Translations under genes and position numbers: made by a program
Shown here: one piece after another, positions 15,284-23,418 of the stretch
Position numbering within the stretch: position 1 is the stretch's first letter
How the letters are laid out: every line of letters begins with the position of its first letter
The notes under the pieces: generated by a model
The model's database searches: none
Told to the model about the DNA's origin: nothing
What the model saw: the letters and a program-made list of their open reading frames with translations, nothing else
NCBI GenBank assembly: GCA_031270205.1
Contig: JAISYA010000243.1
Coordinates: forward strand, 1 to 32,007
Direction: 5' to 3'
Origin: Treponema sp.
Lineage (GTDB): Bacteria > Spirochaetota > Spirochaetia > Treponematales > Breznakiellaceae
DNA length: 32,007 nucleotides

Positions 15284-15754
15284 ATGGGACGGAAGAAAAA
15301 AACCATAGACCGGGGTATTGCCCCGGATCCTAAATACAACAGCGTGGTGGTTTCCAAGTTTGTGAACCGCATGATGTGGGAAGGCAAGCGCTCGGTGGGC
15401 CTGCGGATAGTACACGATGCCTTTGGGATTCTCCAGAGCAAGGCCGACAAGGAACCCCTTGAGGTATTTCTCAAGGCCCTTGACAACGTCAAGCCCGTAA
15501 TTGAGGTTAAGTCCCGGCGGGTCGGCGGCGCTACCTATCAGGTTCCGGTGGAAATTCGGGAAGCCCGGCGAGAAGCCCTGTGCATGCGGTGGATTATTAA
15601 AGCCGCCCGCGCCCGTTCCGGCCACGGCATGGGCGACCGGCTTGCGGCGGAGCTGCTGGATGCGTATAATAATACCGGTACCGCTTTCAAGAAGAAAGAA
15701 GATACCCACAAAATGGCCGAAGCCAACAAGGCGTTCGCCCATTACAGATGGTAA
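15284..15754 (+). CDS. rpsG: 30S ribosomal protein S7
   Basis: 156 residues, standard length. S7 starts assembly of the 30S head and contacts the E-site tRNA. Recognisable segments are MGRKKK...PDPKYNS, MWEGKRS, VGGATYQVPVEIR and a C-terminal HKMAEANKAFAHYRW. ATG 15284 follows GGAAGA. fusA, which commonly comes next in the str operon, is not present; a 505-base gap leads to tuf. Confidence 0.98.
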   Translation: MGRKKKTIDRGIAPDPKYNSVVVSKFVNRMMWEGKRSVGLRIVHDAFGILQSKADKEPLEVFLKALDNVKPVIEVKSRRVGGATYQVPVEIREARREALCMRWIIKAARARSGHGMGDRLAAELLDAYNNTGTAFKKKEDTHKMAEANKAFAHYRW

Positions 15755-16172
15755 AAATCCTCCGGATATTTCAGGGGATCTTTGTAAAAACGAAGCCTCC
15801 GGTTCGCCGGGCGCTTCCGGGATTTTTGAAAAATAACCGTGCAGCGGTTGAACCGGAGGTTTGTCTTTGGTTCGGTGTCGGGGAGGTTAAGAAGGGTTAA
15901 TATCGTCGACCGAAAACCCCCTGCGCGGGGTCTTGGCATGGGATGGCTTTGGCCGTCCTACTGGAAAACTTTAAAAGGAAGGCGGCTTTGAAACAAAAGC
16001 TTCAGGCCGCCGGGTTTTCCGGCTCCAAACCGATCATCGGCACAGATTGAGATGAGACAGGTGGAACGGGACAACAGTGATGAAAGCCCGCCGGGTTTTT
16101 ATCGGAATTAAAGAAGCGCTTGGCCGCTGTCTTCATTTTCCGTTGTTTGCCTTTCTAATCACTCATTAACAA
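15755..16172 (+). other. Long gap between rpsG and tuf with several hairpins
   Basis: No convincing gene. Visible structures are a GCCTCCGGTTC/GAACCGGAGGT pairing (15795-15805 with 15850-15860), ACCCC...GGGGT near 15915-15930, and a GGCGGC...GCCGCC hairpin in the 15980-16012 stretch followed by GGGTTTTCC, which may end rpsL-rpsG transcription. A 29-codon frame (16080-16169) is present but has a poor ribosome site. No tRNA or known small RNA was recognised. Confidence 0.5.
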
Positions 16173-16201
16173 TTGACGCTGAATTTTCGCGGGAATGTTA
16201 T
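16173..16201 (+). promoter_or_regulatory. Promoter for tuf and the S10-spc-alpha cluster
   Basis: TTGACG (16173-16178), 17-base spacer, TGTTAT (16196-16201). The start of transcription would be near 16208, with a leader of about 50 bases ending in AAGGAGG before tuf. Confidence 0.55.
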
Positions 16202-16259
16202 TCCTGTGGTTTTATTTGTGAGTGAGAAATTATTTAGGTGCCCATAAGGAGGACACGAA

Positions 16260-17459
16260 ATGGCTAAGGATAAGTTTAATAGAACAAAAATTCACATGAA
16301 TGTCGGTACCATCGGTCACGTTGACCATGGTAAAACCACGCTTTCCGCCGCTATCACCATGTACTGCGGCAAGAAGTACGGCGACAAAGTTATGAAGTTT
16401 GACGACATTGACAATGCCCCGGAAGAGAAAGCCCGTGGTATCACCATCAATACAAGGCATCTGGAGTATCAGTCCGACAAGCGGCATTACGCCCACATCG
16501 ACTGTCCCGGACACGCCGACTACATCAAGAATATGATCACCGGCGCCGCCCAGATGGATGGAGCGGTTCTGGTCGTGTCCGCGCCGGACTCGGTCATGCC
16601 CCAGACGCGGGAGCATATCATTCTGGCCCGCCAGGTCGGCGTTCCCAGCATGATCGTCTTCCTCAACAAGGTAGACCTGGTTGACGATCCCGAACTTTTG
16701 GAACTGGTCGAGGAAGAGGTCAAGGACGTGCTGACCCAGAACGGTTTTCCCGGCGACAAGATCCCCATCATCAAGGGTTCCGCCTTCAAGGCCATGGAAT
16801 CCCTCAACGACGGCACAGAGAACGACGATACCAAGTGCGTTCAGGAACTCCTTGACGCCATGGATAACTATTTCCCCGATCCGGTCCGTGACGCGGATAA
16901 GCCCTTCCTCATGCCCATTGAAGACGTGTTTACCATTCCCGGCCGCGGCACGGTGGTTACCGGCAAAGTGGATCGGGGTATACTTAAGGCCATGGACCCT
17001 GTTGAAATTGTCGGTATCAACCCGACCCAGCAGACGGTCGCCACAAGCCTGGAAATGTTCAATAAAACCCTCGAAGATGTGCAGGCGGGTGAAAATGTCG
17101 GCGTCCTGCTTCGTGGTATTGACAAGAAGGGGGTCGAGCGCGGCCAGGTGCTTGCCAAGCCCGGTTCCATTACCCCGCACAGCAAATTCAAGGGCCAGAT
17201 CTACTGTCTGTCCAAGGAAGAGGGCGGGCGGCACAGCCCCTTCTTTACCGGCTACCGGCCGCAGTTCTATTTCCGTACCACGGATATCACCGGCACGGTC
17301 GGCCTTTCCGAGGGGAAAGAAATGGTCATGCCCGGCGACAACACCGAGATTATCGGCGATTTGATTCATCCCATCGCCATGGAGAAAGGGCTTCGGTTTG
17401 CCATCCGCGAGGGCGGCAGGACGGTCGCTTCCGGTCAGGTTACCGAGATTATTGAATAG
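16260..17459 (+). CDS. tuf: Elongation factor Tu
   Basis: 399 residues. EF-Tu brings aminoacyl-tRNA to the ribosome using GTP. The G-domain motifs are GHVDHGKT (19-26), RGITIN in switch I, DCPGHADY and NKVD; domains 2 and 3 follow with GRGTVVTGKVDRG and the C-terminal ITGTV...MVMPGDN. The stretch SAPDSVMPQTREH is slightly unusual (AATDGPMPQ in E. coli) and treponeme-like. ATG 16260 follows AAGGAGG. It heads a fused tuf-S10-spc-alpha cluster. Confidence 0.98.
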   Translation: MAKDKFNRTKIHMNVGTIGHVDHGKTTLSAAITMYCGKKYGDKVMKFDDIDNAPEEKARGITINTRHLEYQSDKRHYAHIDCPGHADYIKNMITGAAQMDGAVLVVSAPDSVMPQTREHIILARQVGVPSMIVFLNKVDLVDDPELLELVEEEVKDVLTQNGFPGDKIPIIKGSAFKAMESLNDGTENDDTKCVQELLDAMDNYFPDPVRDADKPFLMPIEDVFTIPGRGTVVTGKVDRGILKAMDPVEIVGINPTQQTVATSLEMFNKTLEDVQAGENVGVLLRGIDKKGVERGQVLAKPGSITPHSKFKGQIYCLSKEEGGRHSPFFTGYRPQFYFRTTDITGTVGLSEGKEMVMPGDNTEIIGDLIHPIAMEKGLRFAIREGGRTVASGQVTEIIE

Positions 17460-17478
17460 CGCGCGAGGTTTTAGGCAT

Positions 17479-17505
17479 ACCGGGCCGCGGTAATGCGGCC
17501 CCGGT
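17479..17505 (+). other. Hairpin between tuf and rpsJ
   Basis: ACCGGGCCGC (17479-17488) pairs with GCGGCCCCGGT (17495-17505) with one bulged base and a six-base loop. No U-run follows, so it is more likely an RNA-processing or stabilising stem than a terminator. Confidence 0.55.
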
Positions 17506-17525
17506 AGTACATTCCTGGAGGAATA

Positions 17526-17837
17526 ATGGCTGCTAAGGAAGGAATTCGCGTGCGATTGCGCGGTTTCGATGTTGAGTTAATCGATCAGAGCGCAAAATCG
17601 ATTGTGCAGGCGGTGCAGAAAGCGGGGGCGAGGGTTACCGGCCCCATCCCGCTTCCCACCTCCATCAACAAAGTAACGGTGCTTCGTTCGCCCCACGTGA
17701 ACAAGAAGAGCCGTGAACAGTTTGAGATGCGGACCCATAAACGGTTAATTGATATTATCAATCCCTCTTCCGAGGTGATGGATTCTTTGATGAAGCTGGA
17801 ACTCCCCGCCGGCGTGGACGTGGAGATCAAGCAATAA
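17526..17837 (+). CDS. rpsJ: 30S ribosomal protein S10
   Basis: 103 residues, normal length. S10 (also NusE) sits in the 30S head and links ribosomes to antitermination complexes. The family segments RVRLRGFD...AKSIVQ, GPIPLPT and HVNKKSREQFEMRTHKRLI are intact. ATG 17526 follows TGGAGG. It is the first gene of the S10 unit, and a gap of 98 bases separates it from rplC. Confidence 0.98.
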   Translation: MAAKEGIRVRLRGFDVELIDQSAKSIVQAVQKAGARVTGPIPLPTSINKVTVLRSPHVNKKSREQFEMRTHKRLIDIINPSSEVMDSLMKLELPAGVDVEIKQ

Positions 17838-17935
17838 CGTTGATTTGTTTCTGTTTCTGAGCGCAGACGGTTCCGGGGACCTCGGAATAGCGTGCGTTGA
17901 AAACGGCCGTTGGAAAGCGGTCTAGGAGTTATGCG

Positions 17936-18556
17936 ATGTTAGGGCTTTTGGCCAAAAAAGTGGGCATGACGCAGGTCTTTGATGATGGGGGCAACCTTAC
18001 GCCGGTAACGGTGATGCGGGTTGACCCGAGTATCGTCATCGCCCAAAAGACAGAGGAAAAAGACGGCTACAGGGCCGTGCTGGTCGGTGTGGACGACGCG
18101 AAGAAAAACCGGGTAACCAGGCCCTACGCCGGCCAATTCCCGGAGAATATCGCCCCCAAAAAGCGGATTCGGGAACTGCGGGACTTTGAAAAAGAAGTCG
18201 CCGTGGGGGATTCCCTGGGGGTGGAAACGCTGGAAGGTGTCCGCTATGTGGACGTTTCCGGTATTTCCAAGGGCAAAGGTTTTCAGGGCGTTATGAGACG
18301 CTACGGTTTTGGCGGCGGGCGCAAGACCCACGGTTCCAAATTTCACCGCGAGCCGGGTTCCACCGGGCAGTCAACCTATCCGGGTAAAACCTTCAAGAAC
18401 GTGAAGCTGCCGGGCCGCATGGGCCGCGAAAAAGTAACGGTTCTCAGCCTGCGGGTGGTAAAGATGGACCCTGAAAAGCAGCTCATTATGGTTCGGGGCG
18501 CTGTTCCCGGCGTCAACAAGGGCCTTGTGTTTGTCCGGGCCGCGGTAAAGAAGTAG
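17936..18556 (+). CDS. rplC: 50S ribosomal protein L3
   Basis: 206 residues. L3 is an early assembly protein whose loop reaches the peptidyl-transferase centre. Seen are MLGLLAKKVGMTQVF at the start, KGFQGVMRRYGFGGG, and SKFHREPGSTGQ with the conserved Gln in the loop. ATG 17936 (AGGAG seven bases upstream) fits the family start; an upstream TTG would add 13 non-family residues. A three-codon ATGCGATGTTAG frame overlaps the start and is probably chance. Confidence 0.97.
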   Translation: MLGLLAKKVGMTQVFDDGGNLTPVTVMRVDPSIVIAQKTEEKDGYRAVLVGVDDAKKNRVTRPYAGQFPENIAPKKRIRELRDFEKEVAVGDSLGVETLEGVRYVDVSGISKGKGFQGVMRRYGFGGGRKTHGSKFHREPGSTGQSTYPGKTFKNVKLPGRMGREKVTVLSLRVVKMDPEKQLIMVRGAVPGVNKGLVFVRAAVKK

Positions 18557-18567
18557 CGGGGAAAGCA

Positions 18568-19212
18568 ATGAACTGTACAGTGTATTCAAAAGACGGCAAA
18601 GAACTGCGGACCATTGAGCTGGAAGAAAGCGTTTTCGGCCTTCCGATCAACGGGGACCTGATTTGGTACGCCATCAATAATGAACTCGCCAACAAACGGC
18701 AGGGAAACGCCAGCACCAAAGACCGCGGCGAAGTCCACGGTTCCAACGCCAAGCCCTACAAGCAAAAGGGTACGGGCCGCGCCCGGCGGGGCGATAAAAA
18801 ATCCCCGGTGATGGTCGGCGGCGGCGTAGTGTTCGGGCCAAAACCGCGTGATTTTTCCTACTCCATGCCCAAGAAAGCCAAGCGCCAGGCGATTAAAACC
18901 ATTTTAAGCCTGAAAGCCCAAAGCGACACCTTAAAAATAGTCGAAGACTTTTCAATTGAATCGGGGAAGACCCGCGATCTTGCGGGCCTGCTTGGCAGCT
19001 TTAACCCCGGTACGCGGACGGTGCTTGTCCTGAAAGACGATGATCCCAAGATCAAACGGGCCGCCGCGAATATCCCCTGGCTGAGTTATCTTTCCTATAA
19101 CCGCCTGCGGGCGCACGACCTGTTCTACGGCCGGCAGGTGCTGATGCTGGAAACAGCCGCGAAAAATCTTAACGATTTTTACGGAGAAAAGGCTGAGGAG
19201 GCCGGCGAATGA
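18568..19212 (+). CDS. rplD: 50S ribosomal protein L4
   Basis: 214 residues. L4 lines the peptide exit tunnel; in E. coli it also represses its own operon. The tunnel loop reads KGTGRARRGDKKSPVMVGGGVVFGPKPRDFSY. The C-terminal Rossmann-like half carries VLVLKDDDPK. The start follows GGGGAAAG. It overlaps rplW by four bases (ATGA), so the two are coupled. Confidence 0.97.
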   Translation: MNCTVYSKDGKELRTIELEESVFGLPINGDLIWYAINNELANKRQGNASTKDRGEVHGSNAKPYKQKGTGRARRGDKKSPVMVGGGVVFGPKPRDFSYSMPKKAKRQAIKTILSLKAQSDTLKIVEDFSIESGKTRDLAGLLGSFNPGTRTVLVLKDDDPKIKRAAANIPWLSYLSYNRLRAHDLFYGRQVLMLETAAKNLNDFYGEKAEEAGE

Positions 19213-19493
19213 TTTACGAAGACATACTGGTGGAACCGGTGCTTTCAGAAAAAGCGAACCTGCTGCGTGAACAGGGAAAGTACGTGTTCAAGGTAGATCC
19301 GGCGGCAAACAAGATTCAGATTAAAGAAGCGGTACGCCGCCTCTTCAATGTGCATCCCATTGCCTGTACGGTGATGGTGGTGGGCGGCAAGCCCAAACGG
19401 CAGCGGAACCGCGCGGGTTATACCTCGACCTGGAAAAAAGCCATTGTACGGCTTCCCAAGGACGAGAAGATCGGCATCTTTGAGGGCGTGTAG
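19209..19493 (+). CDS. rplW: 50S ribosomal protein L23
   Basis: 94 residues. L23 borders the tunnel exit and is the docking site for trigger factor and SRP. The start IYEDILVEPVLSEKA and the VDPAANKIQIKEAVRRLFNV helix are typical, as is the loop GKPKRQRNRAGYTSTWKKAIV. The start codon lies inside the rplD stop (ATGA). Confidence 0.97.
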   Translation: MIYEDILVEPVLSEKANLLREQGKYVFKVDPAANKIQIKEAVRRLFNVHPIACTVMVVGGKPKRQRNRAGYTSTWKKAIVRLPKDEKIGIFEGV

Positions 19494-19501
19494 GGGAAAT
19501 C

Positions 19502-20332
19502 ATGGGGATAAAAACATATAAACCGATTACCGCGGGGATGCGGCAATGGACCAGCCTGGATTACTCGGAGCTTAGCAAAGGGGTAAAGCCGGAGAAATCC
19601 CTGGTTTCGGGCCGGCCCGAAAAAGCCGGACGCGATTCTAACGGCAGGATCAGCGTGTGGCACAAGGGCGGCGGACACAAACGCCGCTACCGGGATATCG
19701 ACTTTAAGCGTGACAAGATCGGCGTTCCCGGCAAAGTCGCTACCATTGAGTACGATCCCAACCGGAGCGCAAATATCGCCCTTGTTCACTACGTTGACGG
19801 CGAAAAGCGTTACATTATCGCCCCCAGGGGCCTTAAAGTCGGCGCCGCCGTTATGAGCGGTCCCAACGCGCCCATTGAGGCGGGTAACGCGCTGCCCCTG
19901 GAAAATATTCCCCTGGGCTTTACGGTGCATAACATCGAGCTTACCCTGGGAAAGGGCGGGCAGATGGTGCGTTCCGCCGGCGGCGGGGCGCTGATTGCCG
20001 CCAAAGAAGGGGACTACGTTACCGTCAAGCTGCCTTCAGGCGAAATGCGCATGGTGTTCAAAAAGTGCCGCGCCACCATCGGCACGGTGGGCAATGAGGA
20101 TCACATGAACGTGACCCTGGGTAAAGCCGGCCGCAAGCGCTGGCTGGGTATCCGTCCCACCGTGCGCGGTATGGTTATGAACCCCGTGGATCATCCCCAT
20201 GGCGGCGGTGAGGGCAAGAGCAAGGGCATTCACCCGGTTACCCCCTGGGGACAGCCTACCAAGGGCTTCAAGACCCGGAGCAAGCACAAACCTTCCTCGC
20301 GGTTTATTGTCAGCCGCGGCAGGAAGAAGTAG
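19502..20332 (+). CDS. rplB: 50S ribosomal protein L2
   Basis: 276 residues, standard. L2 binds domain IV of 23S rRNA, supports subunit joining and peptidyl transfer. Typical segments are GIKTYKPITAGMR, GGGHKRRYRDIDF, and MNPVDHPHGGGEGKS, which holds the conserved catalytic-centre histidine. ATG 19502 follows GGGGAAATC, eight bases after rplW. Confidence 0.98.
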   Translation: MGIKTYKPITAGMRQWTSLDYSELSKGVKPEKSLVSGRPEKAGRDSNGRISVWHKGGGHKRRYRDIDFKRDKIGVPGKVATIEYDPNRSANIALVHYVDGEKRYIIAPRGLKVGAAVMSGPNAPIEAGNALPLENIPLGFTVHNIELTLGKGGQMVRSAGGGALIAAKEGDYVTVKLPSGEMRMVFKKCRATIGTVGNEDHMNVTLGKAGRKRWLGIRPTVRGMVMNPVDHPHGGGEGKSKGIHPVTPWGQPTKGFKTRSKHKPSSRFIVSRGRKK

Positions 20333-20341
20333 GAGATACGG

Positions 20342-20623
20342 ATGTCAAGGTCCATTAAGAAAGGGCCCTTCATTGAGAAGAGCCTGTATAAAAAGGTGCT
20401 GGAGTTGAGCAAGTCCGGGGAGCGGAGGATGATCAAAACCTATTCCCGGTGTTCTACCATCATTCCCGAAATGGTGGGTGGGACTATCTCCGTCTATAAC
20501 GGCAAAACCTGGATTCCCGTGTATATCACGGAGAACCTTGTCGGTCACAAGCTTGGCGAGTTTTCCCCCACCCGGATATTCCGGGGGCATGCCGGCTCGG
20601 ACAAGAAAGCCGCCTCGAAATAA
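20342..20623 (+). CDS. rpsS: 30S ribosomal protein S19
   Basis: 93 residues. S19 lies in the 30S head, pairing with S13 near the A site. SRSIKKGPF at the start and RCSTIIPEMVGGTISVYNGK, then GHKLGEFSPTR are the family pattern. ATG 20342 follows AGGAGA, nine bases after rplB. Confidence 0.98.
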   Translation: MSRSIKKGPFIEKSLYKKVLELSKSGERRMIKTYSRCSTIIPEMVGGTISVYNGKTWIPVYITENLVGHKLGEFSPTRIFRGHAGSDKKAASK

Positions 20624-20635
20624 GCAGGTAGATGT

Positions 20636-21040
20636 ATGGAAACGAAGTACGGTTACAGGGCGGTCAGCAAATACCTCATCGCTTCTCCCTTCAAGATCCG
20701 GCCTGTGGCGGACCTTATCCGCCGCAAGCCCTATCCCGAGGCGATTTCCCTTCTGGAAAACATGCCTCACAAGGGGGCGCGGCTTATCCGCAAGACGGTA
20801 AAGTCCGCCGCTTCCAACGCCCTCAGCGGCAACAAGCAGCTTGACGAGGGCATGCTCTATGTGCGGGATATATTTGTTGACGAGGGGCCCCGGCTCAAGC
20901 GGGTATGGTTCCGCGCCAGAGGACGGGCGGATATGCTTTTGAAAAGGATGTGCCACATCACCGTGGTAGTCGATGAAACCGTAAATTCCGGCAATAAGAC
21001 CGGTTCCGGCAAGGTTGCTGCCAAGAAGGCGGAGAAATAA
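20636..21040 (+). CDS. rplV: 50S ribosomal protein L22
   Basis: 134 residues, longer than the usual ~110-115 because of a Lys/Gly tail (NSGNKTGSGKVAAKKAEK). L22's beta-hairpin forms part of the exit tunnel; the segment GPRLKRVWFRARGRADMLLKR is that hairpin. YRAVSKYLIASPFKIRPVADLIR is the usual start. It overlaps rpsC by one base. Confidence 0.97.
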   Translation: METKYGYRAVSKYLIASPFKIRPVADLIRRKPYPEAISLLENMPHKGARLIRKTVKSAASNALSGNKQLDEGMLYVRDIFVDEGPRLKRVWFRARGRADMLLKRMCHITVVVDETVNSGNKTGSGKVAAKKAEK

Positions 21041-21747
21041 TGGGACAGAAAGTAAACCCGATAGGGCTGCGGGTCGGTATTAACAAAAACTGGGGTTCCC
21101 GGTGGTATGTTGATCCTAGAGAATACGCCAACACCCTTCATGAAGACCTGAAACTTCGCAAGCTCATCATGGATATGCCCGAAACCAGGGGCGCCGACAT
21201 TGCCGAACTTGAGATCATCAGGCATCCACAGCGGATCACGATCACGATTCATACCGCCCGGCCCGGTGTTATCATCGGGGTCAAGGGCGCCAATATCGAA
21301 AAGATCGGTTCCGGCCTGCAAAAGATCGTCAGCAAGAAGATACAGATCAAGATTAAAGAAGTGCGGAACGCCGACAACAGCGCCCAGATCATCGCCCAGA
21401 ACATCGCCCGGCAGCTTTTGGCCCGGTCCAGTTTCAGGCGGACCATGAGGCAGGCCATTACCAACGCGATCAAGAAGGGCAACGCCCAGGGCGTCAAGGT
21501 CCGGCTTTCGGGACGGCTCGGCGGCGCGGAAATGTCCCGTACTGAAGAGGCCAAAGAAGGGCGGATTCCCCTGCACACCCTGAGGGCGGACATTGACTAC
21601 GGTTTCGCGGAAGCCCACACCACCTTCGGCTCCATCGGGGTAAAGGTTTGGGTGTACAACGGCATGAAGTTCGGCAGGGAACAGAAGGAAGACGCCGGCG
21701 CGCTGGTCCGCAAGCGGCGGGAACGGGCGCCCGCGAGGAGTAATTAG
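21040..21747 (+). CDS. rpsC: 30S ribosomal protein S3
   Basis: 235 residues. S3 forms the mRNA entry gate with S4 and S5 and has helicase activity. MGQKVNPIGLRVGI begins it; a KH domain follows, with GVIIGVKGANIEKI as its GXXG loop; the C-terminal domain has SGRLGGAEMSRTE. Its ATG uses the last base of the rplV stop. Confidence 0.98.
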   Translation: MGQKVNPIGLRVGINKNWGSRWYVDPREYANTLHEDLKLRKLIMDMPETRGADIAELEIIRHPQRITITIHTARPGVIIGVKGANIEKIGSGLQKIVSKKIQIKIKEVRNADNSAQIIAQNIARQLLARSSFRRTMRQAITNAIKKGNAQGVKVRLSGRLGGAEMSRTEEAKEGRIPLHTLRADIDYGFAEAHTTFGSIGVKVWVYNGMKFGREQKEDAGALVRKRRERAPARSN

Positions 21748-21749
21748 TT

Positions 21750-22178
21750 ATGCTGAGTCCGAAACGTGTAAGGCGCCGCAAAGTGCAGCGGGGCAATATG
21801 CCTGGAAACGCCACTCGCTGCAACACCGTGGTGTTCGGTGATTATGCCCTGGTTGCGATGGACCGGATGTGGATCACCAACCGGCAGATAGAGGCGGCCC
21901 GTATCGCCCTGAACCGTCATATAAAGCGCGGCGGGAAGATATGGATTCGCATTTTCCCCGACAAGCCCTATTCCAAGAAGCCCGCGGAAACCCGCATGGG
22001 CAAGGGAAAAGGCGCCCCCGAATACTGGGTGGCGGTGGTAAAGCCGGGGACCGTTATGTTTGAATTGGGCGGCGGTATCGACCGGACACTCGCCGAAGAG
22101 GCGATGGTGCTGGCGGGAGCCAAACTTCCCATCAAAACAAAATTTGTTGCCCGTTCCGACATGGAAATCGGGGCTTAG
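21750..22178 (+). CDS. rplP: 50S ribosomal protein L16
   Basis: 142 residues. L16 lies at the A-tRNA and L7/L12 base. MLSPKRVRRRKVQRGNMPG starts it, and RMGKGKGAPEYWVAVVKPG is the conserved loop whose Arg is hydroxylated in some bacteria. The ATG is two bases after the rpsC stop, in a compact array. Confidence 0.98.
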   Translation: MLSPKRVRRRKVQRGNMPGNATRCNTVVFGDYALVAMDRMWITNRQIEAARIALNRHIKRGGKIWIRIFPDKPYSKKPAETRMGKGKGAPEYWVAVVKPGTVMFELGGGIDRTLAEEAMVLAGAKLPIKTKFVARSDMEIGA

Positions 22179-22190
22179 GCAGGCGCGGTG

Positions 22191-22424
22191 ATGAAAAATT
22201 CATTCAAGAACCTTTCCTTTCCGGAACTCAAGGCCAAACGGGACGAGTTGAAAAAGAAGTACATGGAATTCCGCTTCCAGGTAGTCATCGGCCATGTGGA
22301 TAATCCTCTGCAAAAGCGCACAATGCGCCGGCAGATCGCCCGGCTCAACACCCTTATTCACGCGCAGGAAATTGCGGACAGGAAGCAGGCGGACACAGCC
22401 GCGGCAGCGGCGGAGGCTAAGTAA
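22191..22424 (+). CDS. rpmC: 50S ribosomal protein L29
   Basis: 77 residues; L29 is a two-helix protein next to L23 at the tunnel exit. Seen are FPELKAKRDELKKKYMEFRFQ and MRRQIARLNTLIHAQE. An Ala-rich tail (AADTAAAAAEAK-like) is added. GTG 22188 directly before ATG 22191 is an alternative start. It overlaps rpsQ by one base. Confidence 0.95.
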   Translation: MKNSFKNLSFPELKAKRDELKKKYMEFRFQVVIGHVDNPLQKRTMRRQIARLNTLIHAQEIADRKQADTAAAAAEAK

Positions 22425-22696
22425 TGGCAGAGCAGGCAGTTAAGGCAAAAAGCGGGAAAAAAGAGTTTGTGGGAATCGTGAAGAGCGACAAAATGGACAA
22501 AACCATTGTGGTCTCCATTGAAACCCTCGCCCTGCATCCGCTGTACAAGAAATATGTCAAGCGGGTCAAAAAGGTGAAAGCCCATGACGAGACCAATGAC
22601 GCGAAGACCGGCGACCGGGTCCGTGTGATCGAGTGCCGGCCCATCAGCAAAGAAAAATGCTGGAAACTCGTGGAGATCCTCGATCGCGCCAAATAA
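22424..22696 (+). CDS. rpsQ: 30S ribosomal protein S17
   Basis: 90 residues. S17 is an early 16S-binding protein with an OB fold. After a short Lys-rich start come FVGIVKSDKMDKTIVVSIE, HPLYKKYVKRVKK, and GDRVRVIECRPISKEKCWKLVEIL, all typical. It overlaps rpmC by one base. Confidence 0.97.
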   Translation: MAEQAVKAKSGKKEFVGIVKSDKMDKTIVVSIETLALHPLYKKYVKRVKKVKAHDETNDAKTGDRVRVIECRPISKEKCWKLVEILDRAK

Positions 22697-22711
22697 GGGG
22701 AATTAGGGAAA

Positions 22712-23083
22712 ATGATACAAGTGGAAACCTTCCTGAATGTGGCGGACAATTCAGGAGCCAAAACCGTGCAGTGTATCAAAGTGCTGGGCGGCAGCCGCCG
22801 CAGATATGCGGGGATTGGCGATATTATCGTGGTTGCGGTAAAAACCGCCCTGCCCACATCGACAATCAAAAAGGGCACGGTGGAAAAAGCGGTGGTGGTG
22901 CGTACCCATAAGGAATACCGCCGCCCCGACGGCACTTATATACGCTTTGATGACAACGCCTGCGTCATTATAGACGGCGCGTTGAATCCCAAGGGAAAAC
23001 GTATCTTCGGGCCGGTAGCCCGGGAACTACGGGAAAAGGGCGCTTTTATGAAGATCGTGTCCCTCGCCCCTGAGGTTCTTTAG
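22712..23083 (+). CDS. rplN: 50S ribosomal protein L14
   Basis: 123 residues, standard. L14 faces the subunit interface and is the target of the silencing factor RsfS. MIQVETFLNVADNSGAKTVQCIKV and FGPVARELREKGAFMKIVSLAPEVL are diagnostic. The ATG follows a weak GGGAAA. It starts about 15 bases after rpsQ. Confidence 0.98.
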   Translation: MIQVETFLNVADNSGAKTVQCIKVLGGSRRRYAGIGDIIVVAVKTALPTSTIKKGTVEKAVVVRTHKEYRRPDGTYIRFDDNACVIIDGALNPKGKRIFGPVARELREKGAFMKIVSLAPEVL

Positions 23084-23094
23084 GAGAAATAAAG

Positions 23095-23418
23095 ATGGCT
23101 GAAGCAGCGCATAAATTCAAACTGAAGAAAGAAGATACTGTCGAGATCATCGCCGGCAAAGACAAGGGCAAGCGGGGGAGGATTCTCAAGATACTCCGCG
23201 ACAAGGACCGGCTGCTTGTCGAGGGTGCGAATATTGTCAAAAAGGCGCAGAAGCGCCGGAACCAACAGGACCGGGGCGGTATTGCCGAGATTGAGGCGGC
23301 GATTCACAGTTCCAACGTGATGATCGTCTGTAAAAAATGCGGCCCCACCCGGATCGGCTATAAGCAGGAAGGGACCGCTAAAATCAGGATCTGTAAAAAA
23401 TGCAGGGAGGCGCTGTAA
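23095..23418 (+). CDS. rplX: 50S ribosomal protein L24
   Basis: 107 residues. L24 begins 50S assembly and borders the tunnel exit. The KOW motif region reads KKEDTVEIIAGKDKGKRGRIL. A C-terminal zinc-ribbon-like pair VCKKCGPTRIGY...ICKKCREAL is present. The ATG follows AGGAGA. It overlaps rplE by one base. Confidence 0.96.
   Translation: MAEAAHKFKLKKEDTVEIIAGKDKGKRGRILKILRDKDRLLVEGANIVKKAQKRRNQQDRGGIAEIEAAIHSSNVMIVCKKCGPTRIGYKQEGTAKIRICKKCREAL

Noticed and set aside
15755..16172. tRNA, SRP RNA or similar RNA gene in the rpsG-tuf gap
   Set aside because: No T-loop, CCA end or known conserved motif was found.
16230..17369. A 379-residue frame opposite tuf
   Set aside because: Antisense shadow of a conserved gene, with no family features.
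17931..17942. Three-codon ORF (ATG CGA TGT TAG) at the rplC start
   Set aside because: Too short to judge; probably chance overlap with the true start at 17936.
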